A stretch of DNA of 64,000 nt from an uncultured Verrucomicrobiota bacterium. GTDB lineage: Bacteria > Verrucomicrobiota > Kiritimatiellia > CAIQIC01 > Lenti-01. Positions within the stretch are counted from its first letter, which is position 1. Every line of letters starts with the position of its first letter. The translations under genes and the position numbers were made by a program. The DNA is taken from NCBI GenBank assembly GCA_937860055.1, contig CALMBO010000016.1, positions 1 to 64,000 of the forward strand, read 5' to 3'. Of the stretch, positions 34,718-46,700 are shown in pieces. The notes under the pieces were generated by a model. That model worked only from the letters and a program-made list of their open reading frames with translations. It ran no database searches and was not told where the DNA came from.

Positions 34718-35768
34718 ACGGCACTCCTTGGATGACGATGGGGCCGGTCGCGATCTCGCCGGCCACCTGCGCGGAATCGCCGCGCGCGGAAAGGATCGAC
34801 AGGGTCGGAGCCGCCTCCTCCGGCGGCACGACGACCAGCATGGCGTTCCCCATGTTCCACTGGCGGTAGCCGGTCTCGAAGTCCACCTTCCCCATCTCCA
34901 GAAGCTTCTTCATGAAATCCTGCGGCTCGAACAGGTGGTCCAGCCGCGCCCCGAGGCCCGACCGCTTCAGCACGCGCCCGAACTTGCTCGGGATGCCGCC
35001 GCCCGTGATGTGCCCCACGCCGCGCAGCGAAACGCCGCGGTCGATCAGCTCCAGGATCGCCGGCGTGAACAGCTTCGATGGCGTCAGGGCGGTTTCGCCC
35101 CAGGTTTTTCCGTCGCCATAGGGCGCCTCGTGCCACCGGGGGCCGAAGGCCTGCCCGAGGATCGACCGCACCAGAGAAAACCCGTTGCTGCGGAATCCGG
35201 CGCTTTTCAGGGCGATCACGGCATCCCCGGCCCGGATCTTCCCGCCATCGATGGGCGCGCATCCGTGGCGCGGCACGCCGATCGCGGTGGCGCTCCAGTT
35301 GAAATGCATCCGAGGCCCCCATCCGCCGGTGCGGCTTCCCAGCTCGGCGATTTCGCCCCCGACGATGGCAATGCCGCATTCCATCGCCGCCGCGTGCAAC
35401 CCCTGCATCAATTGATCGATGATTTCCTCGTCCGGCTTGTCCACGTCGAGAACGTTCACCAGGTTGACCGGCTCGATGCCGTTGGCGACGAGATCGTCGG
35501 CCACCATCGCCACGAGGTCATAGCCCAGCGTGGTGTAGATTCCCGTGCGTTCCGCCAGTTCGGCCTTGGTCCCGATGCCATCGCAGGTCATCGCGACCTG
35601 CAGGGCTCCGTAATCCATCCAGTTGGAGAACGACCCGGCGCCGCCAAACAGAGGTAGCCCCCATTTTCCCCGGCGGGCCTCGAAGCTACGCTCCGCCCAA
35701 CGGAAGGCCCGCCGGGAACATCGGTCCCCGAGTCCTAGATCCACGCCTTTCGGTGCCGCTGCCATCAT
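34710..35768 (-). CDS. purM: AIR synthetase PurM, with embedded palindromic segment
   Basis: About 352 residues. Substrate and ATP motifs are VAMTCDGIGTKAEL, LVAMVADDLVANGIEPV, IVGGEIAELG and HITGGGIPSKFGR. It closes FGAM to AIR. An AAGGAG precedes two adjacent ATG codons (35768, 35765), and spacing favours the second. Residues about 20-35 (RRAFRWAERSFEARRG) are encoded by a foldback DNA element and replace the usual N-terminal sequence of the family, so the element appears to have been accommodated in frame. First gene of the tightly overlapped run, with its own promoter at 35842-35891. Confidence 0.93.
   Translation of the reverse strand: MMAAAPKGVDLGLGDRCSRRAFRWAERSFEARRGKWGLPLFGGAGSFSNWMDYGALQVAMTCDGIGTKAELAERTGIYTTLGYDLVAMVADDLVANGIEPVNLVNVLDVDKPDEEIIDQLMQGLHAAAMECGIAIVGGEIAELGSRTGGWGPRMHFNWSATAIGVPRHGCAPIDGGKIRAGDAVIALKSAGFRSNGFSLVRSILGQAFGPRWHEAPYGDGKTWGETALTPSKLFTPAILELIDRGVSLRGVGHITGGGIPSKFGRVLKRSGLGARLDHLFEPQDFMKKLLEMGKVDFETGYRQWNMGNAMLVVVPPEEAAPTLSILSARGDSAQVAGEIATGPIVIQGVPFA
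35669..35716. repeat. Palindromic element inside the 5' end of purM
   Basis: CCCGGCGGGCCT (35669-35680) is the exact reverse complement of AGGCCCGCCGGG (35705-35716), with a 24-nt loop. The element is in the purM frame and encodes RRAFRWAERSFEARRG on the minus strand. It is unrelated in sequence to the pyrC palindromes. Confidence 0.7.
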
Positions 35769-35841
35769 GCGCTCCTTGCCATCGCTTCGGAAACGTGAGT
35801 TTGCCTCATCCGCCGGCCGCCCGATTTCGGTGCCGGAAGAT

Positions 35842-35891
35842 AAAACGCTTTACCGGGGCGCCAAAGTATCCATCCGATCCTCATCCGTCAA
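35842..35891 (-). promoter_or_regulatory. purM-pyrK operon promoter with candidate operator
   Basis: Reading leftward: TTGACG (35891-35886), 17-bp spacer, TACTTT (35868-35863). After 9 bp comes GTAAAGCGTTTT (35853-35842), placed a few bases past the expected start site near 35856. The same 12-mer follows the guaB promoter after 10 bp. It is an imperfect palindrome around the central CG (TAAAGC/GTTTTA), the symmetry of LacI-family operators. The leader of about 90 nt shows no obvious riboswitch fold. Confidence 0.55.
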
Positions 35892-35948
35892 GCCCCTGTT
35901 TCCCTAAAAATCCTTCTACCGATCGAAATGAATGCAATCCATTGCGCT

Positions 35949-37616
<1,668 letters not shown>

Positions 37617-38927
37617 TCAGGGCAGCGAGACCGCGCGATAGAAGCGCTGGGTGGCGGTACCGACGTCCGAATCAATGATCGTGAAGGTGTCCGCGGCTGC
37701 GGTCACGACGCCGAGGGGCTGCCACGCCGGTGAAACGATGTCGTCGGTGGTTTCAACGCGGAACACCTCCCCCGACGACGCCCGCCACGTCATCGACAGG
37801 TTGGTCGGGGTGTCGATCGACACCTCGCAACCGGACTGGAACAGGGATGCCGCCACAATGGCATGGTGAAGGTTCGTGTGGGCCATGGCGCCCCCGACAT
37901 ATCCGGCGCCGGCGCCCCAGGCCCAGCAGCCGATGTCGACGGCGGTATGGCCGGTGCTCGTCCACTCGACGCCGGGATCGGCCCCGGCGCCGTTGTCGTT
38001 CGTCACAACCAGCCCGCCGGTTTCATGGTCGCCGGTCACGAGGATCAGGGTGTCGGTCCGGTTCGTGGCCCAATCCAGGGCGGCCTGGACCGCCGCATCG
38101 AACGCCCGCATCTCCTGCACCATGCGCGGCGTGTGGTTGGCGTGCGAAGCGAGGTCGAGCCCCGAATCCTCGACCATCAGGAAGAAGCCGGCGGGCCCGT
38201 TGCCCAGCACCGCCAGGGCGTTGCTCGTCATTTCCCAGAGGTGCGGTGCCTCGCCGAGACCGTCGTATTCATAGGGCATCGCCCCGTCGGCGAACCGGCC
38301 GCACACATTCGTGGCGCTGGCGGTGTCCAGGGCGGCCATTCCGGCGGAATTGCTCAACACCTGATAGCCCGCTTCCGCGGCCGCGGCCGCATCGATCCCG
38401 CCCCCGCCATAAAGGATGTTGGGCCGCGTCCGCGCCAGATAGCCATTGGTGATCACATCGGTGTCGTACCGGGAAGCGGCATGGGCGGCGAAGGCCGCCG
38501 GCGTGGCCCCGGTCAGGTAGTCGGTCGTCACCAGCCCCGTGCGCTTGCCCTTGCCCTGGAAATATTCCAGCACGGTCTGGAGATCGCCGGAATCGCCCGG
38601 ATCCGCCACGCTGACGACGCCGTTGTAGACCTGCACCCCCGTCGCGATGGCCGTGGCCGCGGCGGCCGAATCCGTCAACCCACTGGCCGAACCGGTCCCG
38701 ACCAGGGCCGACGCGGGCCACTCCTCGAAGCACAGCGGCGCGCCCTTGTGGCAATGGCCGGCCACCACATGCTCCAGCCCCATGCCGTCGCCAATGAACA
38801 CGATGAGATTCGCGGCGCGATCGAAGACTGGCGCGGCCGGCGCCAGGCCCGCCGGCGCCAGCCAGGCCAAGGCCGCCAGGATGCCGCGGCCGGACCATGG
38901 AAACCGGCTAGGGGACGGGATCCTCAT
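37617..38927 (-). CDS. Secreted alkaline phosphatase with C-terminal sorting/adhesion-like module
   Basis: A 436-residue protein with a signal peptide (residues about 1-32). PhoA-family motifs: [13 protein letters not shown] (metal Asp), [13 protein letters not shown] with the nucleophilic Ser, [22 protein letters not shown] and a late TGHTAVD. It hydrolyses phosphomonoesters outside the cytoplasm. The last 80 or so residues ([21 protein letters not shown]...FYRAVSLP) form a separate beta-rich module also found at the end of the protein at 41.6 kb. ATG 38927 overlaps the upstream gene by 20 nt, so the two are probably co-transcribed. Confidence 0.9.
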   Translation of the reverse strand: MRIPSPSRFPWSGRGILAALAWLAPAGLAPAAPVFDRAANLIVFIGDGMGLEHVVAGHCHKGAPLCFEEWPASALVGTGSASGLTDSAAAATAIATGVQVYNGVVSVADPGDSGDLQTVLEYFQGKGKRTGLVTTDYLTGATPAAFAAHAASRYDTDVITNGYLARTRPNILYGGGGIDAAAAAEAGYQVLSNSAGMAALDTASATNVCGRFADGAMPYEYDGLGEAPHLWEMTSNALAVLGNGPAGFFLMVEDSGLDLASHANHTPRMVQEMRAFDAAVQAALDWATNRTDTLILVTGDHETGGLVVTNDNGAGADPGVEWTSTGHTAVDIGCWAWGAGAGYVGGAMAHTNLHHAIVAASLFQSGCEVSIDTPTNLSMTWRASSGEVFRVETTDDIVSPAWQPLGVVTAAADTFTIIDSDVGTATQRFYRAVSLP

Positions 38928-40665
38928 ATGCCGTCCGGGCGGGGCGCGGCGCCAGCGCGCGACCGGTCTCCATGGCGCGGGCGAGGTCGGCCGCCGCGTC
39001 GAAATCGTACCACCAATAGGTGTGCGCGGAACGTTCATCGCCGTATTTTCCGAGGGGGGCGCCGGGCATCCCGAACTTGTTCCACCAGAGCAGGCGGGTG
39101 CCCACCTTGTTCCACAGCAGGACGTAGGGGATGTCCTTCGCCAGGATCGCGTCGATCTTCCGGACGATGTCGTGGCGCTTCTGCACATCGAACTCGGTGC
39201 GCTGCGCATCGATCAGCGCGTCCACCTCGGCGTTCTTGTATCCGGTGATGTTCTGCCCCGAGGGACGGTCCGCCTCCTTCGAGGCCCACATGCTCTCGGG
39301 ATTCTTGAACAGCCCCGCGCTCCACGAGGCCCACGTCATGTCGAAGTTGTATTCGTCCATGTCCTTCGCCCACGCCGCCCAGTCCTTCTTGTCCACGACC
39401 AGTTCGATGCCGACGTCCTTCAGGTCCTCCTGGAAGATGGCGGTGAACTTGTCGTCGGCGGAGCCGCGCGAGAGATAGCGCAGGCGGAGGGGCCGGCCGT
39501 CCTTCGCCAGCCACCCCGTCGCGGGATCGGCGGCCCAGCCGGCCTCGGCCAGCAGCGCGCGGGCCTTCTCCTTGTCGAAGGGGATGGTTTCGTTCCCGCA
39601 GGGATGCGCCGCGTCGTAGAGGTCCTCGAAATAGGACCGGTGCAGGAAATAGAGGTTGTACATCAGCGTCTCGTTCATCTTCTCGCGGTGGTAGAGGTGC
39701 GCGAGGGCGCGCCGGACGCGCGGATCGTCCAGCGGCGGACGGCGCTGGTTCAGCGCGATGCCCTGGAAGCCCGCCGGGTTCCGGTTCTCGACCGCCTGCT
39801 TGACGATCCAGTTCCGGTCGTATTTCCCGCCGCCCGTCTGGTTGGCCCACACATGCGCCGTGTAGACGGGGAACAAATCGATCTCACCCTTCTTGAATGC
39901 TTCGAACGCGTTGTCGCTGTCCTCGAAGAAGCGGAAGCGCAGGACATCGAAGTTGGCGACCTTCTGGAAGCGGGGCAGGCCGCCCGCCCACCAGTCCGTC
40001 CGGCGCTCAAGCGAAACCTGGAGGCCTTCCCGGATCTCGCCGAGGCGGTACGGCCCCGAAACCACGGGAAATTCGAAATTCTGCAGGTTGAAGTCCCTGC
40101 CCTCGAAGACATGCTTCGGCAGCACCTGCAGGCCCGCCAGCGCCAGCAGATTCTCCCAGTGCTCCTCCTTCGCAACGAAACGGATGGTGGATTCATCGAG
40201 CACCTCGGGCGGATCGAAGCGCTCGAGGCCGATCTTGTGTGGCCCGGTCAGGTTCTTCGGATCCATGACCGCGGAAAACGTCCAGCGCACATCCTCGGCG
40301 GTGACGGGCCTCCCGTCGCTCCATTCCGCGCGCGGATCCATATGGAAGGTGAAGGTCCGGCGGTCGTCGCCCAGCACGCAGCGGTCGGCCAGCATCGGCT
40401 CCATCTCCAGCGTGACGGGATGCTGCGTCAGGAGCGTCTCGTAGAACTGGCCGAACAGTTCGGCGGACATCGTGTTCAGGTCGAGGTAGTAGTTGAAGCT
40501 CTTGGGATACGGCCCCAGATAGGCCACGAGCATCCCGCCCTTCTCCGCGAATTCCGAGGCCAGGGGATTCGGCGCCTCCTGCCAGCCCGGTTTGGGGAAG
40601 ACCTCCTCCGCGCAGGCCGGAAGCCCCAGCGCCCATGCCAGTCCAAGCCATGCGAGTCTCTTCAT
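38908..40665 (-). CDS. Periplasmic oligopeptide-type solute-binding protein (SBP_bac_5)
   Basis: A 585-residue protein. ATG 40665 starts a signal peptide (MKRLAWLGLAWALGLPACAEE); the Cys near its end is not in a convincing lipobox. Family features include FTFHMDPRAEWSDGRPVTAEDVRWTFSAVMDP, VVSGPYRLGEI, QGIALNQRRPPLDDPRVRRALAHL and a C-terminal YVLLWNKVGTRLLWWNKFG. Such proteins deliver peptides or similar ligands to an ABC importer, but no permease or ATPase gene is adjacent, so it may serve a transporter elsewhere. The start of the alkaline phosphatase lies within its 3' end. Confidence 0.88.
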   Translation of the reverse strand: MKRLAWLGLAWALGLPACAEEVFPKPGWQEAPNPLASEFAEKGGMLVAYLGPYPKSFNYYLDLNTMSAELFGQFYETLLTQHPVTLEMEPMLADRCVLGDDRRTFTFHMDPRAEWSDGRPVTAEDVRWTFSAVMDPKNLTGPHKIGLERFDPPEVLDESTIRFVAKEEHWENLLALAGLQVLPKHVFEGRDFNLQNFEFPVVSGPYRLGEIREGLQVSLERRTDWWAGGLPRFQKVANFDVLRFRFFEDSDNAFEAFKKGEIDLFPVYTAHVWANQTGGGKYDRNWIVKQAVENRNPAGFQGIALNQRRPPLDDPRVRRALAHLYHREKMNETLMYNLYFLHRSYFEDLYDAAHPCGNETIPFDKEKARALLAEAGWAADPATGWLAKDGRPLRLRYLSRGSADDKFTAIFQEDLKDVGIELVVDKKDWAAWAKDMDEYNFDMTWASWSAGLFKNPESMWASKEADRPSGQNITGYKNAEVDALIDAQRTEFDVQKRHDIVRKIDAILAKDIPYVLLWNKVGTRLLWWNKFGMPGAPLGKYGDERSAHTYWWYDFDAAADLARAMETGRALAPRPARTAYEDPVP

Positions 40666-40714
40666 GGGCCCAGTATCCCCCACCCGGCGCCCCTTGGAAA
40701 GCGGGAATCCCCGC

Positions 40715-41467
40715 TCAGAAAAAGGCGGGATAGAACCCCAGCGCCGCGCCGATGGCCAGTTCCGCCACGATGCGCCCCTTGCGGCCCTGCGCGGGGCGCA
40801 GATGGTATTCTTCCAGCAGGAAGGGCAGCCGCAGCGGCAGGTAGAGGAAGACGAACAAGGCGCCCAGCAACGGCATCAGCGCCAGCTTCATGCCCCAGCC
40901 TTCGGCGGCGATTTCGCCCAGGTCGAGCAGCGACTCCCACCACATCGTGTAGGCCACGCATCCGTAGGCCAGCAGGAACAGGTCCGCCAGGCGCTCCCGC
41001 CAATGCCCCGGCGGCTCGCGCGCGGTGCTCTTTCCCGCGCCCGCGAACAACTCCGCGAATTCCTTCAGGATCAGCGCCACGATCACGGCGCCCCACCAAT
41101 TCGAAGCCTCCTCCGATCCCGCGCCAACCGCCCCCCAGCAATCCAGCATCGTCATGCCCAGGAACATCGTGACGATCATGTGCCCGATGCCCGCCGCGGA
41201 AAAGATCCCGAGCATGGAACCTTGCGGAACAAAGCCGTCGTCCATGTTCCGGCGCCGCAGGAACAGCAGTTTCCAGCGCAGGCCGAACGGCTCCAGCAGC
41301 ATCACGCCCAGCAGCAGGAACCCGGGGATCCACAGCGGCTCCGCCTGCGCCAGCCCCTCCTTCAGCGCCCGCGCCAGCGGCGGAGCCAGCAGCAGCGCGT
41401 AGAGGTAAAACCCCAGCGAGCCCGCGTTGCCGCTGATCCAATCCCCGATGCGTCCTCCCGGCTTCAT
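40715..41467 (-). CDS. Integral membrane protein of unknown function
   Basis: A 250-residue protein from ATG 41467 (MKPGGRIGDW). A GGAGG lies upstream. About six hydrophobic segments: GSLGFYLYALLLAPPLA, IPGFLLLGVMLLEPFG, MLGIFSAAGIGHMIVTMFLGM, NWWGAVIVALILKEFAELF, ADLFLLAYGCVAYTMWW and MKLALMPLLGALFVFLYLPL. No family motif recognised. It lies 49 nt upstream of the solute-binding protein on the same strand and could be in its operon. Confidence 0.6.
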   Translation of the reverse strand: MKPGGRIGDWISGNAGSLGFYLYALLLAPPLARALKEGLAQAEPLWIPGFLLLGVMLLEPFGLRWKLLFLRRRNMDDGFVPQGSMLGIFSAAGIGHMIVTMFLGMTMLDCWGAVGAGSEEASNWWGAVIVALILKEFAELFAGAGKSTAREPPGHWRERLADLFLLAYGCVAYTMWWESLLDLGEIAAEGWGMKLALMPLLGALFVFLYLPLRLPFLLEEYHLRPAQGRKGRIVAELAIGAALGFYPAFF

Positions 41468-41622
41468 TCCGCCTCCATAGCACAACCCGTTCCCAAGACC
41501 AAGGATTCGTAACAAAGAAATAATACACAAACCCGGGAAAACGTTATAGCATCGCCCCCGTGTCACCGGTCTCCGCAGGCTCTGGAAACGGGTCTGGAAA
41601 CCGCCAAAGAAGGAATCCGAGA

Positions 41623-42837
41623 ATGGCTGCCCGTCGCCTTGCCTTGCCGCTGGTTGTTTCGCTCTTCCTGTCCGCCGCGCTCGCCCGGCCGGCCGCGGCC
41701 CAATCGCCGACCATCGATGGCCAGCTGGACAGCGCCTTCTATGGCGCGCCCCTCGCCGTGCAGGATACGCCGACCGCCTTTGGAAACGCCACCAACGGCC
41801 ACACCCGTTTCGCCGTGCAGGGTTCCGAGCTGGATGCCGCCTATGCGCGCGTATCCGACGGCTATCTCTTCCTGTTCATCGCCGGCAACCTGGAAACCTA
41901 TGGCCAAGGCCTCACGTGGTCGGTGGGCAACATGAACAAGCTGGATATCTTCGTCGATGCCATCCCCGGCGGCCAGAACAGCCTGCGCGGCGACAACGCC
42001 GACGTCGATGGCGGCGCGCTGGGCTGCATGGGCCATCTGGATGCCGCCAACGACGGCTTGAAGTTCGATGCCGGCTTCGAGGCGGACTTCTATTTCACGT
42101 TCTGCAACCGCACGGAAGTCATTCCCTATTTCGATCCCCCGCAGGTCGAGGCCTGGCGGGGCTATCTCTACTACGCCACCCTCCCCACCGCCGGCGGCGG
42201 CATCGCCCAAACGCTCGGCATTGCCCAGGACCCCACCCACACGAGCTTCCCGGCCGCCTTCACCTTCACCAACGGCGTCCGCCTCGGCTTCAACAACAGC
42301 AACACCGGCGGCGTGTGGGGCACCGGCCACGCCAGCGAAGCCGACACCTCCCTTGCCACCAACGTGGCGACCGGCCTCGAACTGGCGATCCCCGTCGAGC
42401 TTCTCGCCGCCACCAACGGCGCGATCGGCGAAAACATCCGCATCGTCGCCTTCGTGAACGACACCAACCACCGCTATCTGTCCAACCAGGTCCTCGGCCC
42501 CATGGGCCAGGCCTCCGGCGGCTACGGAAATCTCGGCGATCCGCGCCTCTTCAATTTCAGCGAATCCTACAGCCCCGGCGACCAGTTCTTCGTTTTCGCC
42601 AATCCCTATCCCTCCGCCCGCGCCCTGCTCCCGCCGGACTTCGGGCCGGACGGCACCATGACCAACCGCTGGCTGGGCTCCATTGGCCATGCCTACGCCC
42701 TGCAGGTCGCCACCAATCTCGTTTCGCCCGCCTGGTCCAACGTCAGCGGCATCGCGACCGCCTCCGTCCCCCTCTTGAGCGCCGTGGTCACCAGCTCCGC
42801 CCCCTTCAGCGTCTATCGCAGCATCCGGCTCGATTGA
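41623..42837 (+). CDS. Secreted beta-rich protein with the shared C-terminal module
   Basis: A 404-residue protein. ATG 41623 starts a good signal peptide ending ARPAAAQ. The mature part begins PTIDGQLDSAFYG, as in carbohydrate-binding-like (CBM9/DOMON-like) exported domains, and is rich in Asp, Gly, Asn and aromatic residues. The last 60 or so residues (YALQVATNLVSPAWSNVSGIAT...FSVYRSIRLD) match the C-terminal module of the alkaline phosphatase at 37.6 kb. The function is unknown; an extracellular or surface location is likely. The 155-nt divergent gap upstream shows no promoter I can defend. Confidence 0.65.
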   Translation: MAARRLALPLVVSLFLSAALARPAAAQSPTIDGQLDSAFYGAPLAVQDTPTAFGNATNGHTRFAVQGSELDAAYARVSDGYLFLFIAGNLETYGQGLTWSVGNMNKLDIFVDAIPGGQNSLRGDNADVDGGALGCMGHLDAANDGLKFDAGFEADFYFTFCNRTEVIPYFDPPQVEAWRGYLYYATLPTAGGGIAQTLGIAQDPTHTSFPAAFTFTNGVRLGFNNSNTGGVWGTGHASEADTSLATNVATGLELAIPVELLAATNGAIGENIRIVAFVNDTNHRYLSNQVLGPMGQASGGYGNLGDPRLFNFSESYSPGDQFFVFANPYPSARALLPPDFGPDGTMTNRWLGSIGHAYALQVATNLVSPAWSNVSGIATASVPLLSAVVTSSAPFSVYRSIRLD

Positions 42838-42920
42838 TTCCGGCGGCAGCCGCCGCTTTTCCTCCCCGTCCCGCCCGATCCCTGTTGCCAAGCGGCGAAG
42901 GGGCAGGGTACAGTCCCGAA

Positions 42921-43208
42921 ATGAATCCGGGCATCAAGCGCGCCGTATTGATTTTCAATACCCTGGGCTTCGTCTTCTATCTGGTCTGGCTGACGCAGTT
43001 CGACACCAGCGAAACCCTGCGGTCCCAGGACGGCATCATCTTCTACATCCCCTGCGTGCCCTTTCTCTTCGTCTACATGCTGATGCTCCCCGTCAAACCC
43101 GGCCCCAGGGGCAAACCCTGGTGGCAGAGCGACGAAGACTACGAGAACGAACAGCGGGCCAGGCAGAAGGACTCTGCCTCCGGGCCGCCGCCCCCCTCCA
43201 AGACCTGA
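42921..43208 (+). CDS. Small two-helix membrane protein
   Basis: A 95-residue protein from ATG 42921. Two hydrophobic helices (AVLIFNTLGFVFYLVWLTQF and IIFYIPCVPFLFVYMLML) are joined by a short polar loop and followed by a charged, proline-rich cytoplasmic tail (WWQSDEDYENEQRARQKD). No family recognised. It is 83 nt downstream of the secreted protein gene, with independent regulation possible. Confidence 0.55.
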   Translation: MNPGIKRAVLIFNTLGFVFYLVWLTQFDTSETLRSQDGIIFYIPCVPFLFVYMLMLPVKPGPRGKPWWQSDEDYENEQRARQKDSASGPPPPSKT

Positions 43209-43255
43209 GCTTCTCCGCTCCCCCCGCCCGGAACCGGCAACGAAAAAGAAACGGT

Positions 43256-43284
43256 TGCCAATCTCCCTTTGGAGCCGTATTCTA
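43256..43284 (+). promoter_or_regulatory. Promoter upstream of the small protein-comEC pair
   Basis: TTGCCA (43256-43261), 17-bp spacer, TATTCT (43279-43284), start near 43291. This gives a leader of about 160 nt before the ATG at 43454. Nothing else in the 245-nt gap 43209-43453 was recognised. Confidence 0.5.
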
Positions 43285-43453
43285 TTTCGTTTATTTAGTG
43301 TGTGTCTTGATGAAAACAGGTCGTGCAGCTGCCAATCTCCGCCGACCGGCGTCTCCGCCGGGAATCTTGGCCCAATTATCGTTTGCAGGTTCCCTCCCCA
43401 TGGCTGTCCGCGTCCCGCAGGCGGCCATGTTTTGTCCATAGAAAGGATCGACC

Positions 43454-43714
43454 ATGGAACAAGGTGCCGCCAAAATCGCCAAGATGCTGGCTTTCGCCAT
43501 CCTGATGGGCGTGGCCATCACGGCTTTCAACCCTCATTACCGCCAGGCCTTCCTGGCCATCGCCCGGGGCCAGCCCCAGGAAAGCCCGATCTGGAAATCC
43601 AACCTCGAATACTATCCGGATATCGTCCTGCCCGGCATGCCGCCCTGGAAACCGGTCATTCCCGTGGACGACTACGCCGTCCAATCCGTTTCGCAAGCCG
43701 CCGCCCAACCCTAA
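43454..43714 (+). CDS. Small membrane-anchored protein upstream of comEC
   Basis: An 86-residue protein with one N-terminal hydrophobic helix (KMLAFAILMGVAITAF) and a polar, proline-rich remainder (ESPIWKSNLEYYPDIVLPGMPPWKPVIPVDD). A GAAAGGA ribosome-binding sequence lies just upstream of the ATG. It is 15 nt before comEC and probably co-transcribed with it. Function unknown; an accessory to the ComEC channel is only a guess from position. Confidence 0.5.
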   Translation: MEQGAAKIAKMLAFAILMGVAITAFNPHYRQAFLAIARGQPQESPIWKSNLEYYPDIVLPGMPPWKPVIPVDDYAVQSVSQAAAQP

Positions 43715-43729
43715 CCCCCGACCCACGCC

Positions 43730-46700
43730 ATGACCCGGAATAAACTCATCTCCTTCTGCTACCTGTTCATCGTCGGCATCGGCTTCGCCATGCTCCGCCC
43801 TTCTGGACCGGAAACCCTTCCTTTCCTCTGGGGCGCCACCGTCCTCCTCGGTCTGGTCACCATGGCCGCGTTCGCCTATGTCTACAGCCGCCCCCGGAGC
43901 GCGGACGAGGAGCTTTCCGCCTATGGCCCGCCCCCGCCCGACCGCAAGCAGGTGGCGCTCTGGATCCTCATGCTGCTGACCGCCGCCGTCTTCGGCTATG
44001 CGCGCTACATCGCCTTCATCCAATCGCCCGACACCCTCGTCGGCACCCTTTCCGTGTCGCAGGAAGGACAGGTCTGGACGGACGGAAAGCCGATTTCCCA
44101 GACCTCCTTCCTCAAAGTCAAGGCCCTCTCGCCCGTCACGGAGGAGGTCCGCCTCCGCCTGGTCGGCCGCCTCGAAGCCCTCCAGCCCGTTCTCGACGCC
44201 GATGGCGTTCCCACCCTCGACGCAAACGGCCGCTGGGCCTTCCGGCAATACACCCTTCCGCAGCAGAGCGAAGAAATCGTCATCCCCGCCGGCACCTCCA
44301 TGCGCGAGGAAATCCTGATCGACCAGCCCTTCACCTACCTCGACAAGGTCGTCCTGCTCAACCAGCCCGCCTCGGCCGTCCAGGTCGCAGTCATGCAGCC
44401 GGAAAATTCCGTCGCCCTCTTCGCCCGCTCCGGCCGCAACGTCGTCCCCGTCAGCGTGCTGGGCCACATCAACACCGATCCGTGGGTCTATTCCTTCAAG
44501 ACCGTCCTCTCGGTCAAGCCCGACTACATCCAGTACCAGCCCGACGGCCCCTATCTCGCCGTCGACCGGCAGAACATCCGCATCACCATCGATCCGGCGA
44601 CGCCCGCCTACGAGCGCTATGCCTGCTCCGACGCCTACGGCTACGATGTGTTCGCGACCGGCGAACTGCTCTCCGCGCCCCATGCCTCCAACAAGGCCGC
44701 CTTCGACCAGGCCAACTACCTGCGCAGCTACAACATCGGCGGCCAGATGCGCCTGCGGATCCCGCGCGAAGGCCCTTCCCCCATCCACATCGTCCAGCCG
44801 CAGGGCGCGGAAGAGCCCCGCAAGGGCAACGGCCTCGTCGAATTCTCCCTCTACCTCCGCGACGAGATCGTGCGCGTCATCAAGCAGACCACGCCCCAGC
44901 CGAACTCCGCCTTCCACGGCGCCCTCACCCTGGGCCTCCGCTACGGCATGCAAAGCACGGTCTCCATGGCCAACGACATGTACGACGCCACCCCCGTCCC
45001 GCCCCTCATCCCCCTCGGCAAGCACACCGACCGGCTCATCGCCGACGAATTCCGCTACTCCGGCATCAACCACGTGCTCGCCGTCTCCGGCCTCCACGTC
45101 ACCATCATCACCGTCATGTTCATGGGCATCTTCATCATGCTGAAGGTCTCCAAGAAGATCTACGTGCCCTTCATCGTCTTCGCCCTCGTCGTCTTCGCCA
45201 TCATCACCGGCGCGCGCCCCTCCACGCTGCGCGCCGTCATCATGAACTCCCTCTTCCTGCTCACCTGGGGCTACATGGGCGAAAGCGTCCGCTCCTCCGC
45301 CCTGCTCGGCGTGCCGGTCGCGGCCCTCATGATCCTCCTGCAGAACCCGGCCATGGCCATCGACCCCTCCTTCACGCTCTCCTTCGGCGCGATCCTCTCG
45401 CTGGCCATCCTCACGCAACCGTTCTTCGACCTCTTCAAGCGGCTCAAGGGAAATGATTTCGCCGTCCTCGTCATCCTCCTCTCCGTGCTCACCTGGGGCT
45501 TCGCCGCGCATTGGTTCCTCGTGGTCACCTGGCGCTTCTGGATTTTCTTCACGGTCCTCGGCATCGCCCTCTTCGCCCTGTCGCGCTTCCTGACCGAACG
45601 CGGCTTCAAGCCTCTGGGCGACTACGGCCTCGCCAACCTGCCCCCCGGCATCGCCGGCTTCCTGGCCGCCCAGTTCGGCATCCAGATCGGCATGATGTTC
45701 CCCCTCTCCCCCTTCTACTTCTACCGCTGGCCCGTCGCCGGCGCCTACGCCAACATCATCGCCATCCCCCTTGTCGGCGTCGTCCTCCAGCTCTCCATGC
45801 TCGCCGGCCTGCTCGGCATCATCCCCGGCATCGGCATCTACCTCGCCCTCTTCCTCAGCGCCGCCAACTGGGTCTTCTCCATCGGCTTCCTCCTCATCGG
45901 TCACTACTTCTCCCGCTGGTTCATCTATCCCTTCATGATCAAGCCCACCACCTACGACCTCTTCGTCTACTTCGGCATCGTCGCCATCTTCGCCTATTGG
46001 CGGCCGCTGTGGTTCCGCGTCGTCCGCCCCGCCTGGCGCAACGCCTCCCAGTCCCGCCGCCTCATCTACGGCGCCCTCCTCGCCCTGATCGGCGCCGGCA
46101 TCGTCTGGGGCCGCCAGGCCGAAGTGGAGAAGATGCGCCCCGAAGGCAAGCTCGAGATCTCCGTCCTCTCCGTTGGCTACGCCTCCGGCATCTTCATCGA
46201 CACTCCCGACCGCGCCGCCATCCTCATCGACACCGCCATGGTGGTCACCAACCCCAGCTACCGCGTCGATGCCGAACGCACCATCCTCCCCCAGATCTAC
46301 GCCAAGCAGATCACCGAGCTCGACGCCCTCGTCGTCACCGACCCCGCCCCCGAGCACAGCGCCGGCCTCTACACCGTCTTCATGGGCATCGACGTCGACC
46401 GCCTCTTCCATCCCGCCTCCGTCGCGCCGCTCCTCGCCAAGGAGCCCGTCGCCGGCGTCCTCGCCGAACGCTCCCCCGCCCGCCTCAAGCACCGCCTCTC
46501 CGGCACCGCCGTCGAACCCCGGTCCATCGCCGCCGGCGATGTCATCTACCAGTCCGAATACAAAGGCAAGCCCATCCTCGTCGAGGCGGTCGGCCCCGCC
46601 GCCGGCGACAGCCAGGCGCCCCTTTCCATCCGCGTCCAGTTCGGCGAGTTCTCCATGCTGATCCCCTCCGACCTCGACTTCGAGCAGCAGAAGGCCTTCC

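Noticed and set aside
31829..34735. 968-codon open frame antisense to purL
   Set aside because: His/Arg/Leu-rich mirror of a strong coding sequence; purL motifs are unambiguous on the other strand.
35769..35948. Purine-type riboswitch in the purM leader
   Set aside because: No conserved purine aptamer loops could be found; only the promoter and the 12-bp motif stand out.
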